Assembly (NCBI RefSeq): GCF_016907275.1
Contig: NZ_JAFBBP010000001.1
Location: 2,036,001 to 2,100,000, forward strand
DNA: 64,000 nucleotides
Direction of reading: 5' to 3'
Origin: Micromonospora luteifusca
GTDB lineage: Bacteria > Actinomycetota > Actinomycetes > Mycobacteriales > Micromonosporaceae
The position numbers and the translations under genes are program-made. Positions within the stretch are counted from its first letter, which is position 1, and every line of letters starts with the position of its first letter. Positions 26,953-36,533 of the stretch are shown one piece after another. The notes beneath the pieces are model-generated. The model worked only from the letters and a program-made list of their open reading frames with translations. It was not told the DNA's origin and searched no databases.

Positions 26953-29157
26953 TTACTCCCCCGGCGTCGACTTCGCGATCTGCATCAGGAACTCGATGTT
27001 GGTGCGGGACTGCTTGAGCCGGTCCAGCAGGAGATCCATTGCCGCCTGCGAGTCCAGCGAGTGCAGCACCTTCCGGAGCTTGTGGATGATGGCCAGCTCT
27101 TCGGGTGCGAGCAGGACCTCTTCCTTACGAGTACCGGACGGGTTGATGTCGATGGCCGGGAAGGTCCGCTTGTCGGCGATCTTCCGGTCCAGCTTCAGCT
27201 CCGCGTTACCGGTGCCCTTGAACTCCTCGAAGATGACCGTGTCCGCCATGGACCCGGTCTCCACCAGCGCGGTGGCGATGATGGTCAACGACCCGCCGTT
27301 CTCGATGTTGCGGGCCGCGCCGAGGAAGCGCTTCGGCGGGTAGAGCGCCGTGGAGTCGATACCACCCGACATGATCCGGCCACTGGCCGGTGCCGCCAGG
27401 TTGTACGACCGACCGAGCCGGGTCACCGAGTCGAGCAGCACGACCACGTCGTGTCCAAGCTCGACCAGACGCTTGGCCCGCTCGATGGCCAGCTCGGCCA
27501 CCGTGGTGTGGTCCTGCGGCGGACGGTCGAACGTGGCCGCGATGACCTCGCCCTTGATCGACCGCTGCATGTCGGTGACCTCTTCGGGCCGCTCGTCCAC
27601 CAGCACCACCATGAGGTGGCACTCCGGGTTGTTGCGGGTGATCGCGTTCGCGATCGCCTGCAGCACCATCGTCTTACCCGCCTTCGGCGGCGACTGGATG
27701 AGTGCCCGCTGGCCCTTGCCGATCGGCATGACCAGGTCGATGACCCGGGTGGTCAGGATGTGCGGCTCGGTCTCCAGCCGCAGGCGCTCCTGCGGGTAGA
27801 GCGGAGTGAGCTTGTAGAACTCCGGCCGGCGCCGCGCCTCCTCCGGCTCCATCCCGTTGATCGTGTCCAGCCGCATCAGCGGGTTGTACTTGTCGCGCCG
27901 CTGGTCGCCGCTGTTGCCACCCTCGCGGGCCGCCCGCACCGCACCGGTGATCGCGTCACCGCGCCGCAGGCCGTACTTCTTGATCTGGGACATCGAGACG
28001 TACACGTCGTTCGGGCCGGCCAGGTAACCGGTCGTCCGCACGAAGGCGTAGTTGTCGAGCACGTCGATGATGCCGGCCACCGGGACGAGAACGTCGTCCT
28101 CGCTGACCTGCGGCTCCCGCCCACCGGTTTCGGCACCGGTCTCGGTGCGCTCGCCGCGCCCGCGGCGACGGTCCCGGAAGCGGCTGCGCCGGCCGCGCCG
28201 GCCGCCGCCCTCGCCGTCATCGTCGTCGTTGTCCCGCTCCACACGCTCGGCACGCTGACCACGGTCGTTGCGGTCGTTGCGGTCGTTGCGCTCGGCCCGC
28301 TCGGTCCGCTCGCCTCGGTCGGCGCGCTCCGTGCGGTCGCCACGGTCGGCCCGCTCGCCACGGTCGGCCCGCTCGCCACGGTCGTTGCGCTCGGCACGCT
28401 CGCCCCGCTCGGCACGCTCGCCCCGGTCGTTGCGCTCGGCACGCTCGGGACGCTCGCCCCGCTCGGCACGGTCGCCCCGCTCGGCACGGTCGCCCCGCTC
28501 GGCACGGTCGCCCCGGTCGTTGCGCTCGGCACGCTCGGCGCGCTCCGGACGCTCGGCCCGGTCGCGGCGGTTCTCGCCACGGTCGGGACGCTCGCCGGCT
28601 TCGACCTCGTCGGTACGCGTCTCAGCGGCACGCGCCGTCTCAGCGGCACGCGGCGTCTCAGCGCCACGTGCTGTCTCGGCGGCACGCGGCGTCTCAGCGG
28701 CACGCGCCGTCTCAGCGGCACGCGGCGCCTCAGCGGCACGCGTCTCCGCCGCTGCGGTCCGGCTCCGCCGGGTGCGACCACGGCTCTCGGTCTCGGCGGC
28801 CGGCTCGGCCGGGGCCTGCTCGGCGCTGCGCCCTTCGGCTGCGGGCCGGTCGGCGGTCTCCCGCACCTCGGCACGCACCCCCTCACGGGTCGAGGCGGCC
28901 GCGGCCGCGACCTCGGCCCGCGGTCGAGGGGTCCCGGCGGCGTTGCCGCCCTGCCGCTCGGAGATCGCGGCGATCAGCTCGCCCTTGCGCATGCGAGCCG
29001 TGCCGGAGATGCCGAGCGACGCAGCCAGGCTCTGCAGCTCTGGCAGCAGCATCGCCGACAGACCGGTGCCGCTACGCCGCCGACGGGCGGGAGCGGCGGC
29101 GGTGGCATCGCCAGCGACGTTGGAAACATCCGACGTCACGTCGGTGGTGTCGCTCAA
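26953..29157 (-). CDS. rho: Transcription termination factor Rho
   Basis: Hexameric RNA helicase that ends transcription. 734 aa, far longer than E. coli Rho (419) because of a ~270-residue insertion. Residues about 15-60 are the Rho N-terminal domain (LLPELQSLAASLGISGTARM). About 100-330 is low complexity: AAETxRAAET repeats, then RGERAERxDRGE repeats and an acidic/basic GRRGRRSRFRDRRRGRG stretch. The RNA-binding domain follows (GIIDVLDNYAFVRTTGYLAG). ATPase motor: PPKAGKTMVLQ, LLDSVTRLGRSYN, GALxPPKRFLG-like (TALYPPKRFLGAA) and the Q/R-loop GTGNAELKLDRKIADKR. Start set at TTG 29157 because GGGAAGGAA precedes it. The insertion is typical of actinobacterial Rho. Confidence 0.95.
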   Translation of the reverse strand: MSDTTDVTSDVSNVAGDATAAAPARRRRSGTGLSAMLLPELQSLAASLGISGTARMRKGELIAAISERQGGNAAGTPRPRAEVAAAAASTREGVRAEVRETADRPAAEGRSAEQAPAEPAAETESRGRTRRSRTAAAETRAAEAPRAAETARAAETPRAAETARGAETPRAAETARAAETRTDEVEAGERPDRGENRRDRAERPERAERAERNDRGDRAERGDRAERGDRAERGERPERAERNDRGERAERGERAERNDRGERADRGERADRGDRTERADRGERTERAERNDRNDRNDRGQRAERVERDNDDDDGEGGGRRGRRSRFRDRRRGRGERTETGAETGGREPQVSEDDVLVPVAGIIDVLDNYAFVRTTGYLAGPNDVYVSMSQIKKYGLRRGDAITGAVRAAREGGNSGDQRRDKYNPLMRLDTINGMEPEEARRRPEFYKLTPLYPQERLRLETEPHILTTRVIDLVMPIGKGQRALIQSPPKAGKTMVLQAIANAITRNNPECHLMVVLVDERPEEVTDMQRSIKGEVIAATFDRPPQDHTTVAELAIERAKRLVELGHDVVVLLDSVTRLGRSYNLAAPASGRIMSGGIDSTALYPPKRFLGAARNIENGGSLTIIATALVETGSMADTVIFEEFKGTGNAELKLDRKIADKRTFPAIDINPSGTRKEEVLLAPEELAIIHKLRKVLHSLDSQAAMDLLLDRLKQSRTNIEFLMQIAKSTPGE
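28250..28600 (-). repeat. In-gene RGERAER-type repeats of rho
   Basis: Coding tandem repeats read on the minus strand as units such as GACCGTGGCGAGCGGGCC, giving DRGERA-ERGERAERNDRGE. Together with the AAETPRA/AAETARA units at 28612-28745 they make the Arg-rich RNA-binding insertion of Rho. They keep several antisense frames open, including one running the length of the gene. Confidence 0.85.
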
Positions 29158-29456
29158 TGGATTCCTTCCCTCGATAAAGGCCGGGACTGCCCGGAGTCGG
29201 AACTCAGGTGGCCGGGCGGCCTCGGTGCACCCGCCTCGCAAGGACGCGTCGCGGGAGTCTGTGACACAGCAGCCGGTCGGTATCCCGACTCACCAACGTC
29301 GGTGAGCAGGTCTCGCCGTCTGCGGCGACCTGTGGAATCTGCGGTGCGGCGTGGGCCTTTGGCAGGGGTGTGACGGGCTAACCGCCGAGAGCTTCGGGGG
29401 TGCGCCGCCCCGCAGGAGATCGCGTGCTTCGCGGCTGTGCTAGGTCTAGAGCGTAA
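29158..29456. other. Rho upstream region, no gene
   Basis: 299 bases between the rho start and the thrB stop. It should hold the rho promoter and a leader of up to a few hundred bases; rho is often autoregulated through such a leader. Near 29380-29440 there is T/G-mixed sequence with AGCTTCGG and TTCGCGGCTG stretches but no stem with a U-run that clearly ends thrB. No ribosome site or frame supports a small gene. Confidence 0.5.
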
Positions 29457-30401
29457 TCAACTCTTCCGACCTGCGGCAACAGGGTCCCGCTCGGCGTGTC
29501 CAAGTCTACCCCGAGCAACCCGCGCACCGCTGACGTCTATCGGTAACTGCCAGATCTGCCAGTCTGTTCCCACTGGAAAGCCCGCCGGAGGCTCGTCGAA
29601 CGCCAGCACGGTCGGGCCCGCCCCACTGACCACAGCTGCCACACCCGCCAATCGCAACCCGCTGACCAGGGAAGACGTGCCCGGCATCCCGGCTGCCCGG
29701 TAATCCTGGTGGAGCCGGTCGGCGGTGGCCGGCAGCAGCAGCGTCGGGTCGGCCGTGAGCGCGTGCACCAGCAGTGCCGCCCTCCCTGCGGTGAACGCAG
29801 CGTCGCCGTGCGGCACGGTCGCCGGCAACGCGGCCCGTGCCGTCGCGGTAAAACCGCGCTCCGCCGGGACGAAAACTGTGGGCCGCACCCCCTCGGCGAC
29901 CGGTAGGGACACCGCCTGAGCCCCGGTCGACTCGGACCAGGCCAACGTGAAACCGCCGAGCAGGCACGGCGCGACGTTGTCGGGGTGGCCCTCGATCTCG
30001 GCGGCCAGCCGGAGCGCGTCCGAGTCGTCCAACCGCTGCTCCCCGTCGGTGACCAGCGCGCGGGCCAGCAGCACCCCGGCGACGATCGCGGCGGACGAGG
30101 AGCCCAGCCCCCGCGCCTGAGGGATCCGGTTGACGCACTCCACGCTCAGCCCCGCGGGGTGGGCCCCGAGCACGTCGAACGCGGCCCGCATGGCCCGCAC
30201 CACCAGGTGCCGGTCGTCGTCGGGCAACTCGCCGGCCCCCTGCCCGGTCACCGTGACCCGGACCCCGCCCGACGAGACCTCGGCGGCCACATCGTCGTAG
30301 AGCCCGAGGGCGAGACCCAGCGCGTCGAAGCCCGGACCCAGATTGGCGCTGGTCGCGGGGACCCGGACACGGACCGGCCCGGCGGTGAAATTCGTCGGCA
30401 C
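29457..30401 (-). CDS. thrB: Homoserine kinase
   Basis: GHMP kinase phosphorylating homoserine with ATP, the step before threonine synthase. 314 aa, normal length. Motifs: VRVPATSANLGPGFDALGLAL at the N-terminus, the GHMP ATP loop PQARGLGSSSAAIVAGVLLA (about 95-114) and the C-terminal GVAAVVSGAGPTVLAF. Start GTG 30401. Unlike the common hom-thrC-thrB order, it is 5 kb away from thrC, with two transporter genes between, and lies next to rho. Confidence 0.95.
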   Translation of the reverse strand: MPTNFTAGPVRVRVPATSANLGPGFDALGLALGLYDDVAAEVSSGGVRVTVTGQGAGELPDDDRHLVVRAMRAAFDVLGAHPAGLSVECVNRIPQARGLGSSSAAIVAGVLLARALVTDGEQRLDDSDALRLAAEIEGHPDNVAPCLLGGFTLAWSESTGAQAVSLPVAEGVRPTVFVPAERGFTATARAALPATVPHGDAAFTAGRAALLVHALTADPTLLLPATADRLHQDYRAAGMPGTSSLVSGLRLAGVAAVVSGAGPTVLAFDEPPAGFPVGTDWQIWQLPIDVSGARVARGRLGHAERDPVAAGRKS

Positions 30402-30465
30402 GCGCCCATGCTAGGGCTCGGCACCGACGATCCGGTCCGGTGCCCGCAGCCTGGGATCGCCAGAT

Positions 30466-31710
30466 TCAGGCGGCCGGGTCCGGAACCGGCTCCGCGACCG
30501 GGTCGGTGAGCGAGAGCCTGCGGGTGGCGATCCGCCAGCCGACCGCGTACACGAGGGTGATCAACCCGCAGCCGGCGAGCACCACCCGTTCGTCCACCGC
30601 GTCCACCACCAGGGCCACCGCCAACTGGCTCACCGAGATCGCCAGCGTCGCGAGCATCATGTCGGTGGCGAAGACACGCCCCCGCAGCCGGTCCGGGACC
30701 TCGCCCTGCAGGGCGAAGTTCGACATCACCCAGTTACTGCCCCCGGCGAAGTGCGCCACGAAGACCAGCAGCAGCACCAACGGAAACCACCGTACGACCG
30801 ATGCGCCCAGGTAGGACAGGCCGTACAGCGACATCGACAGCGCGAGCCCGGGCAACAGCCACGCCCGGTTGGTGAGCACCCGACGCATCAGGATCGGCCC
30901 CACCAACGCCCCGGCGCCGCGCACCGCGAAGAGCAGGCCGGCACCGAGCGGGCCGACGCCGTACACGCCGGCCAACAGCGGGAACACGGTCAGCACGCCG
31001 TTGCCCAGGCCGACCGCCGACTTCACCGTGACCAGCGCGAGCACCCGGGGACGGTGACCGATGTAGCCGAGCGCCTCGCTCACGGCGGCCCAGGTCCGCT
31101 GGGGCGGTTGGTCGGTGTCCCGCGGTGCCTGCAACGGCCGGCGGATCCGCGTGGCGAGGCCCGCGGCCAACGCCAGGCCCACCGCCGCCACCCAGAAGCA
31201 GGCGTACGGGCCGGCAGCGGTGCTGAGTACACCGCCGAGCGAGGCGCCCACCACGGTCATGGTGCCCCAGGCCGAGCCGGCCACGGCGTTACCGGCGGCC
31301 AGTTCGTGGGGTTCTAGCACGTTGGGCAGCGCGGCCTGGGCGGCGGGCGAGTAGAACGCCTTGGCCACCGCGACCACTCCGATCGCGACCAGCGCCAGCC
31401 ACGCCGTTCCGGCATCCCTTACGCCGAGCAGCAACAACACGCCGGCCAGTGCGGCCACGTTCGCGACGACCATGATCTTCCGACGGTCGAAGCGGTCGGC
31501 GATCGTGCCGGTGTACGGCAGCAGCAGCGCCACGATGCCGGTGTCCACCGCCAACACCAACGCGCCCCAGACCCCGCTGCCGGTCAGGTGCGGCAGCAGC
31601 ACCAACAGCGGCACCATGACGAACCAGTCGGCGCCGAAGACCACCAGTTCGGCGAGGAAGAGATTGCGAAAACTCCGATTGCCGGTAAGGACCGAGAGGG
31701 TGGACGCCAC
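30466..31710 (-). CDS. MFS transporter, drug-efflux type
   Basis: 414 aa, twelve predicted membrane helices, major facilitator fold. Motif A-like loop is DRFDRRKIMVVANVAAL after helix 2, and NVLEPHELAAGNAVAGSAWGTMTVVGASLGG resembles the enterobactin-exporter/MefA-like group (MFS_3). Start set at GTG 31710 (MASTLSVLTGNRSFRNLFLAE), as the 35 residues upstream are Arg-rich and overlap a decayed gene. No regulator is adjacent. Substrate unknown. Confidence 0.85.
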   Translation of the reverse strand: MASTLSVLTGNRSFRNLFLAELVVFGADWFVMVPLLVLLPHLTGSGVWGALVLAVDTGIVALLLPYTGTIADRFDRRKIMVVANVAALAGVLLLLGVRDAGTAWLALVAIGVVAVAKAFYSPAAQAALPNVLEPHELAAGNAVAGSAWGTMTVVGASLGGVLSTAAGPYACFWVAAVGLALAAGLATRIRRPLQAPRDTDQPPQRTWAAVSEALGYIGHRPRVLALVTVKSAVGLGNGVLTVFPLLAGVYGVGPLGAGLLFAVRGAGALVGPILMRRVLTNRAWLLPGLALSMSLYGLSYLGASVVRWFPLVLLLVFVAHFAGGSNWVMSNFALQGEVPDRLRGRVFATDMMLATLAISVSQLAVALVVDAVDERVVLAGCGLITLVYAVGWRIATRRLSLTDPVAEPVPDPAA

Positions 31711-31721
31711 GGACCGGGACC

Positions 31722-31973
31722 CTACCCGGTCGGTGTCGGGGTCACGCCTGCTCCCAGCAGCGCGGAGACGGTGACGAATGTGAAGCCACGGGCTGGGATG
31801 CCCATCGCGGTCCACTGTGGTGCGGGACCGTCGTCGAAGGTGAGCGCCAGCAGCCGTTGCCCGGTCGGCACCGACCAGACGACCGCCAGTGCCCCGGGTG
31901 TGCGGCTCCGCTGCTGGTTGGCGAGTGGAAGCCGGAACGCCCCCGGCGGAAGATGCCAGGGGCGTTCCGGGTG
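31722..31973 (-). pseudogene. Remnant of a polysaccharide deacetylase (NodB) gene
   Basis: Minus-strand frame of 83 codons, open from a TGA at 31974-31976 to a TAG at 31722, without a good start codon. It reads into LLALTFDDGPAPQWT, the first NodB motif with its metal/catalytic aspartates (TFDDGP), and then passes directly to GFTFVTVSALLGAG, which looks like the C-terminal end of these enzymes. The ~150 residues expected between (including H-x-x-x-H) are missing, and the N-terminus is gone. Internal deletion of an old gene is the simplest reading. Its end is 12 bases from the MFS start. Confidence 0.65.
31932..31970 (-). terminator. Terminator after the RND transporter gene
   Basis: Stem CCGGAACGCCCC / GGGGCGTTCCGG (12 bp) with a 15-nt loop, 13 bases past the RND stop. 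It overlaps the 5' end of the deacetylase remnant. Confidence 0.7.
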
Positions 31974-31983
31974 TCAGTCCGAC

Positions 31984-34900
31984 CTACTCGGTCGGCTCCG
32001 ACGGGGGCAGTGGCGAGGTACGGCTACGGGGCAACCGCAGCACCTCGAACTGGTCCGTGCCCTCCACCAGTGCGCCCGACGGGGCGGGTCGGTCGGCCGG
32101 CTGTGCGCTCCCGGCGGTCGCCGGGGCAGCTGCAGCGCTCGGTACTGCGACCTGGTTCGGCCGCGTCACCTCGTCGGTCTTCGCTGGCTCGCCGGAGCGT
32201 CGCCGGCTGCGCCGGTCCCGCAGCGATCCCTTGGTGTGCTCCACCATCGTGTACAGCGTCGGCACCAGGATCAGCGTGAGCAGCGTCGAGCTCAGCAGAC
32301 CACCGATCACCACGACCGCCAGCGGCTGCGAGATGAAACCGCCCTCACCGGTCAACCCGAGCGCCATCGGCAGCAGCGCGAAGATGGTCGCCACCGCGGT
32401 CATCAGGATGGGGCGCAACCTGCGCCGTCCGCCCTCGACCACCGCCTGCTGGACGTCCATGCCCTGCGCCCGGTACTGGTTGATCAGGTCGAGCAACACG
32501 ATCGCGTTCGTCACCACGATGCCGACCAGCATCAGCACACCGATCAACGCCGGTACGCCGAGCGGTGTGCCGGTGACCAGCAGCAGGCCGATCGCACCGG
32601 TCGAGGCGAACGGAATGGAGATCAGCAGGATCAGCGCCTGGGTCAGGCTGCGGAACGTGGCCACCATGATCAGGAAGACGATCGCGATCGCCACCAACAC
32701 CGCCAGGCCCAGGTCACCGAAGGCATCCGCCTGATCCGCGCTGACGCCACCGATCGTGAAGCTCGCACCCGGCACATTGAGGGCGTCCAGCCGCTTCTGC
32801 AGCTCCTTGCTGGTCGCGCCCAGGTTCGAGCCGGTCGCCGCACCGGTCACCGACACGCTGCGCTCACCGTCGATGCGGGTGACCTGCTGCGGCCCCTCGC
32901 CCTGGGTGACGTCCGCGATGTCGTCCAGCTTGACCGGACCCACCGGTAGCGCCCGCAGCTCGTCCACCGTCATCGGTGGCTTCGAGCCCAACCGCAGCAC
33001 CACGTGCTGCTGCTGACCGTCGAGCGCGACCTGACCCAGCGGTGCTCCCCGGAACGCCTGCGACACGAGCTGCCCCACGGCGGCCTCGGTGAGCCCGGCC
33101 CGGCCGGCGGCGACCCGGTCGACCGTCACGTCGACCCTCGGCACCCGGTCGGCCAGGCTGGTGGAGACGTCCTCGACGTCCGGGACACCAGCCATCGCGG
33201 CGCGGGCTTCCTCGGCGGCCCGGGTCAGCACCTCCGGCTCACTGGCCTGGACGATCACCTCGAGCTGGCTGGTCGACGCCTCCTGCCCACCACCGAAGCT
33301 GATCTCACCCACGCCGGCGCCGAGCTTGTCGAACTCCTTGCGCAGCACCTCACGCATCTGCTTCGCGTCGGTGTCACCATCGAGCGCCAGCGACCAGCTG
33401 GCGACGTTGTTGCCGCCGCCGCCCGCCCACGGGCCATCCCCACTACCCGCGGTCACCTGGTACGTCTCGACGCCCTTGGTGCCCGCCAGCACCGACTCGA
33501 CCTGCTTGGCCGCGGCGTCGGTGGCCGCCAGGCCACTGCCGGCCGGCAGCTCCTGCCTCATGTTGAGGGTGTCCTGGCCGGAGTCGTCCAGGAAGTTGGT
33601 CTCCAACTTCTGGGACAGGCCGAAGGTGCCGAAGAGCACCAGCAGGCCGAGCCCCACGGTGATCCACCGGGTCGACCGCTTACGGGTGGCGAACCCGATC
33701 ACCGGCAGGTAGGCCCGCTGCAACGGGCTGCGCAGCTCCTTCTCCTCCGCACCGCGCCGCACCGCCTCGTCGTCCGCGGTGCCGCCGCGCGGCTTGAGGA
33801 ACCAGTACGCCAGCACCGGGATCACGGTCAGCGACACCAGCAGCGAGGCGAGCAGGGCCACCGTCACGGTGATCGCGAACGGCGCGAAGAGCTGACCCAC
33901 GAACCCGCCGACCAGCGCGATCGGCGCGAACACCGCCACGGTGGTGAGGGTCGACGCGGTCACCGCACCGGCCACCTCGCGGACGGCGGTGACGATGGCG
34001 TGCCGCTTCTCCTCGCCGTACTCGAGATGTCGTTTGATGTTCTCCAACACCACGATCGAGTCGTCGACCACCCGGCCGACCGCGATGGTCAACGCGCCGA
34101 GGGTCAGCAGGTTGAGCGAGTAGTCGCCGATCCACAGGGCGATCAGCGCCACGAGCACCGAGAGTGGGATGGAGACCGCGGTCACCACCGTCGAGCGCAC
34201 CGACAGCAGGAAGACCAGGATGACGATGACCGCCATCACCAGGCCCAGCAGGCCCTCGGTGGTCAACGACGCGATCGACTTCTCGACGAACGGAGCCTGG
34301 TCGAAGACCACGGTCAGCTCCGCGCCGGAGGCGTCCTTCAGGTCGGCGAGCCGGTCGCGGATCTCGTGCGAGATCTGCACGGCATTGCCGTCCGGCGCGG
34401 CGGTGACTGCGATGCCGAGGCTGTCCTTGCCGTTGGTCCGGGTGATCGCGGTGGCCGGAGCGCTCTGTTGCTCGACCGTCGCCACGTCACCGAGGCGGAC
34501 GGGTGCCGCGCCCGGGGCGACCACGATGCCGCGCAGGTCCTCCAGGGTGGCGATCGGCGTACCGACCTGCACCGGGAGGGCCAGCGCGCCGTCGGTCACC
34601 GCGCCGGCCGGAACCGCCACGCCGTTCGTCTTCAGCGCCGCGCCGATCGCCGTCGGCTGGAGCTGCGCCGCAGCCAGCTTCGCCGGGTCCGGGGTGACCA
34701 CCACGACGTCGTCGCGGGTGCCGGTCACCTCGACCGTGCGCACCCCCTCGATGCCCTCCAGCTCCGGCACCACCGTCGCGCGCAGCTTCTCAGCGACCGC
34801 CCGCTCGTCCGCCGTGCCGGCCGCGGCCAGCACCACCGCCGGCAGGTCGTCCGTGCTTCCCGCGATGACCTGGGGGTCGACGTTCTCCGGTAGCTGAGCG

Positions 34901-35250
34901 TTGATCCGGCTCAGCGCGGTCTGCATCTTGTTGACCACGTCGTCCAGGTCGGTACCGAACTCGTACGTCACCTGGACGGTGGTCGAACCCTCGCGGGTCG
35001 TGGAGGTGACCTTGTCCAAGCCCGGGATGCCCTGCAGGGCGTTCTCGATCGGCTCGGTCACCTGGGACTCGACGATCTCGGGGCCGGCACCGGGGTAGGC
35101 GGCCACGATGAACGCGGCCGGGAACTCGAGCGACGGCAGCAGTTGCTGCTTCAGCGACGGCACGGCGAACGCTCCGAACACCGTGGTCACCACCGCGATG
35201 AGGGCAATCAGCCCTCGGTTGGCGAGGCTGAATCTGGCGAGCAGCGACAT
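31984..35250 (-). CDS. RND-superfamily efflux permease (AcrB/HAE-like)
   Basis: 1088 aa inner-membrane proton-driven transporter with twelve predicted helices and two large extracytoplasmic loops. The N-terminus MSLLARFSLANRGLIALIAV is the usual first helix; PSLEFPAAFIVAAYPGAGPEIVESQVTEPIE is the AcrB-type pore motif; FVGQLFAPFAITVTVALLASLLVSL and GIVVTNAIVLLDLINQYRAQGMDVQQAVVEG are the conserved helix 4-6 and 10-11 regions. A Lys/Arg-rich tail (TKGSLRDRRSRRRSGEPAKT) is added. No membrane fusion protein gene is beside it, as is common in Gram-positives. Start ATG 35250. Confidence 0.92.
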   Translation of the reverse strand: MSLLARFSLANRGLIALIAVVTTVFGAFAVPSLKQQLLPSLEFPAAFIVAAYPGAGPEIVESQVTEPIENALQGIPGLDKVTSTTREGSTTVQVTYEFGTDLDDVVNKMQTALSRINAQLPENVDPQVIAGSTDDLPAVVLAAAGTADERAVAEKLRATVVPELEGIEGVRTVEVTGTRDDVVVVTPDPAKLAAAQLQPTAIGAALKTNGVAVPAGAVTDGALALPVQVGTPIATLEDLRGIVVAPGAAPVRLGDVATVEQQSAPATAITRTNGKDSLGIAVTAAPDGNAVQISHEIRDRLADLKDASGAELTVVFDQAPFVEKSIASLTTEGLLGLVMAVIVILVFLLSVRSTVVTAVSIPLSVLVALIALWIGDYSLNLLTLGALTIAVGRVVDDSIVVLENIKRHLEYGEEKRHAIVTAVREVAGAVTASTLTTVAVFAPIALVGGFVGQLFAPFAITVTVALLASLLVSLTVIPVLAYWFLKPRGGTADDEAVRRGAEEKELRSPLQRAYLPVIGFATRKRSTRWITVGLGLLVLFGTFGLSQKLETNFLDDSGQDTLNMRQELPAGSGLAATDAAAKQVESVLAGTKGVETYQVTAGSGDGPWAGGGGNNVASWSLALDGDTDAKQMREVLRKEFDKLGAGVGEISFGGGQEASTSQLEVIVQASEPEVLTRAAEEARAAMAGVPDVEDVSTSLADRVPRVDVTVDRVAAGRAGLTEAAVGQLVSQAFRGAPLGQVALDGQQQHVVLRLGSKPPMTVDELRALPVGPVKLDDIADVTQGEGPQQVTRIDGERSVSVTGAATGSNLGATSKELQKRLDALNVPGASFTIGGVSADQADAFGDLGLAVLVAIAIVFLIMVATFRSLTQALILLISIPFASTGAIGLLLVTGTPLGVPALIGVLMLVGIVVTNAIVLLDLINQYRAQGMDVQQAVVEGGRRRLRPILMTAVATIFALLPMALGLTGEGGFISQPLAVVVIGGLLSSTLLTLILVPTLYTMVEHTKGSLRDRRSRRRSGEPAKTDEVTRPNQVAVPSAAAAPATAGSAQPADRPAPSGALVEGTDQFEVLRLPRSRTSPLPPSEPTE

Positions 35251-35434
35251 CGGCCTGGTTCACTCCTGAACGAGAATGCGGGCGGGGATACCCGAAAGTG
35301 TGCCGGACTCGATCACCGGAACCCCCGCCGCCCCCACGCCGTCCCGCCGACCGCGTGCCCGCCGACCGGTCACCACCGGTCACCGCCGATGTCGGGCGTC
35401 GTGCCGCCCGGCCGCACGAATGGCGGTGACGTGC

Positions 35435-36484
35435 TCAGGCCAGGTCGAGGGCGCGGGCGGCGGCCATCGGGTCGTTGGCGATGGTCAATGGCGCCGGCGC
35501 GGTGGAGATCGCCCATTCCGGGTCTTTCAGCCCGTGACCGGTCACCGTGCACACCACCGTCGAACCGGGTGGTACCGCACCCGCTGCGGCCTGCTGAAGC
35601 AGACCAGCCACGCTGGCCGCGCTGCCCAACTCGACGAAGACCCCCACCTCGCGGGCGAGCAGCCGGTACGCGGAGAGGATCTCCCGGTCGGTCACCGCGG
35701 CGATGAGGCCACCGGAGGTGTCCCGAGCGTCCAACGCCTTGGTCCAGCTCGCCGGGTTGCCGATCCGGATCGCGGTGGCGATGGTCGACGGCTCCGGCAC
35801 CACCTGCCCGGTCACGATCGGTGCCGCCCCGGCAGCCTGGAAGCCGTACATCTTCGGGGCCCGGGTCGTGGCGCCCGCGGCCTGCTCCTCCGCGTATCCC
35901 ATCCAGTAGGCGGCGATGTTGCCGGCATTGCCGACCGGCAGGCAGTGGATGTCGGGCGCGTCACCGAGCGCCTCGACGATCTCGAAGGCGGCGGTCTTCT
36001 GGCCGTGCAACCGGTCGATGTTGACCGAGTTGACCAACGCGACCGGGTGATCCTGGGCCAGCTTCGCGGCGAGCGCCAGGCAGTCGTCGAAGTTGCCGTT
36101 GACCTGGAGCAGCTTCGCGCCGTGCACCAGCGCCTGGGCCAGCTTGCCCAACGCGATCTTGCCTTGCGGCACCAGCACCGCGCAGGTCAACCCGGCCCGA
36201 GCCGCGTACGCCGCGGCGGAGGCGCTGGTGTTGCCGGTGGAGGCGCAGATGATGGCCTTGTTGCCCGCCTCGACCGCCTTGGACACCGCGAGGGTCATCC
36301 CCCGGTCCTTGAACGAGCCGGTCGGGTTGGCGCCCTCCACCTTGAGGTGCACGTCGCAACCGAGCCGGGCGGACAGCACCGGCGCGGGCAGCAGCGGAGT
36401 GTTCCCCTCGTGCAGCGTGATGACCGGCGTGGCCGCGGTGACCGGCAGCCGATCCCGGTACGCCTCGATCAGACCCCGCCACAT
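35435..36484 (-). CDS. thrC: Threonine synthase
   Basis: PLP enzyme converting O-phosphohomoserine to threonine. 349 aa, the short class of bacterial threonine synthases. PLP lysine in [21 protein letters not shown] (about residues 50-70); [20 protein letters not shown] and [16 protein letters not shown] bind the phosphate and cofactor. Start ATG 36484 ([14 protein letters not shown]) with GAGGCGAGGAGAAC upstream. Lies 138 bases after hom, with a nested hairpin in the gap. Confidence 0.96.
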   Translation of the reverse strand: MWRGLIEAYRDRLPVTAATPVITLHEGNTPLLPAPVLSARLGCDVHLKVEGANPTGSFKDRGMTLAVSKAVEAGNKAIICASTGNTSASAAAYAARAGLTCAVLVPQGKIALGKLAQALVHGAKLLQVNGNFDDCLALAAKLAQDHPVALVNSVNIDRLHGQKTAAFEIVEALGDAPDIHCLPVGNAGNIAAYWMGYAEEQAAGATTRAPKMYGFQAAGAAPIVTGQVVPEPSTIATAIRIGNPASWTKALDARDTSGGLIAAVTDREILSAYRLLAREVGVFVELGSAASVAGLLQQAAAGAVPPGSTVVCTVTGHGLKDPEWAISTAPAPLTIANDPMAAARALDLA

Positions 36485-36533
36485 GTCGTTCTCCTCGCCT
36501 CTACCGCCGCGCCGACCCGAGCATCAGACCACC

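Noticed and set aside
26842..29373. 843-codon open frame antisense to rho on the plus strand
   Set aside because: It mirrors the repeat-rich GC-biased rho sequence; its translation is Val/Leu/Thr and Arg/Ser repeats with no domain, while rho on the other strand is certain.
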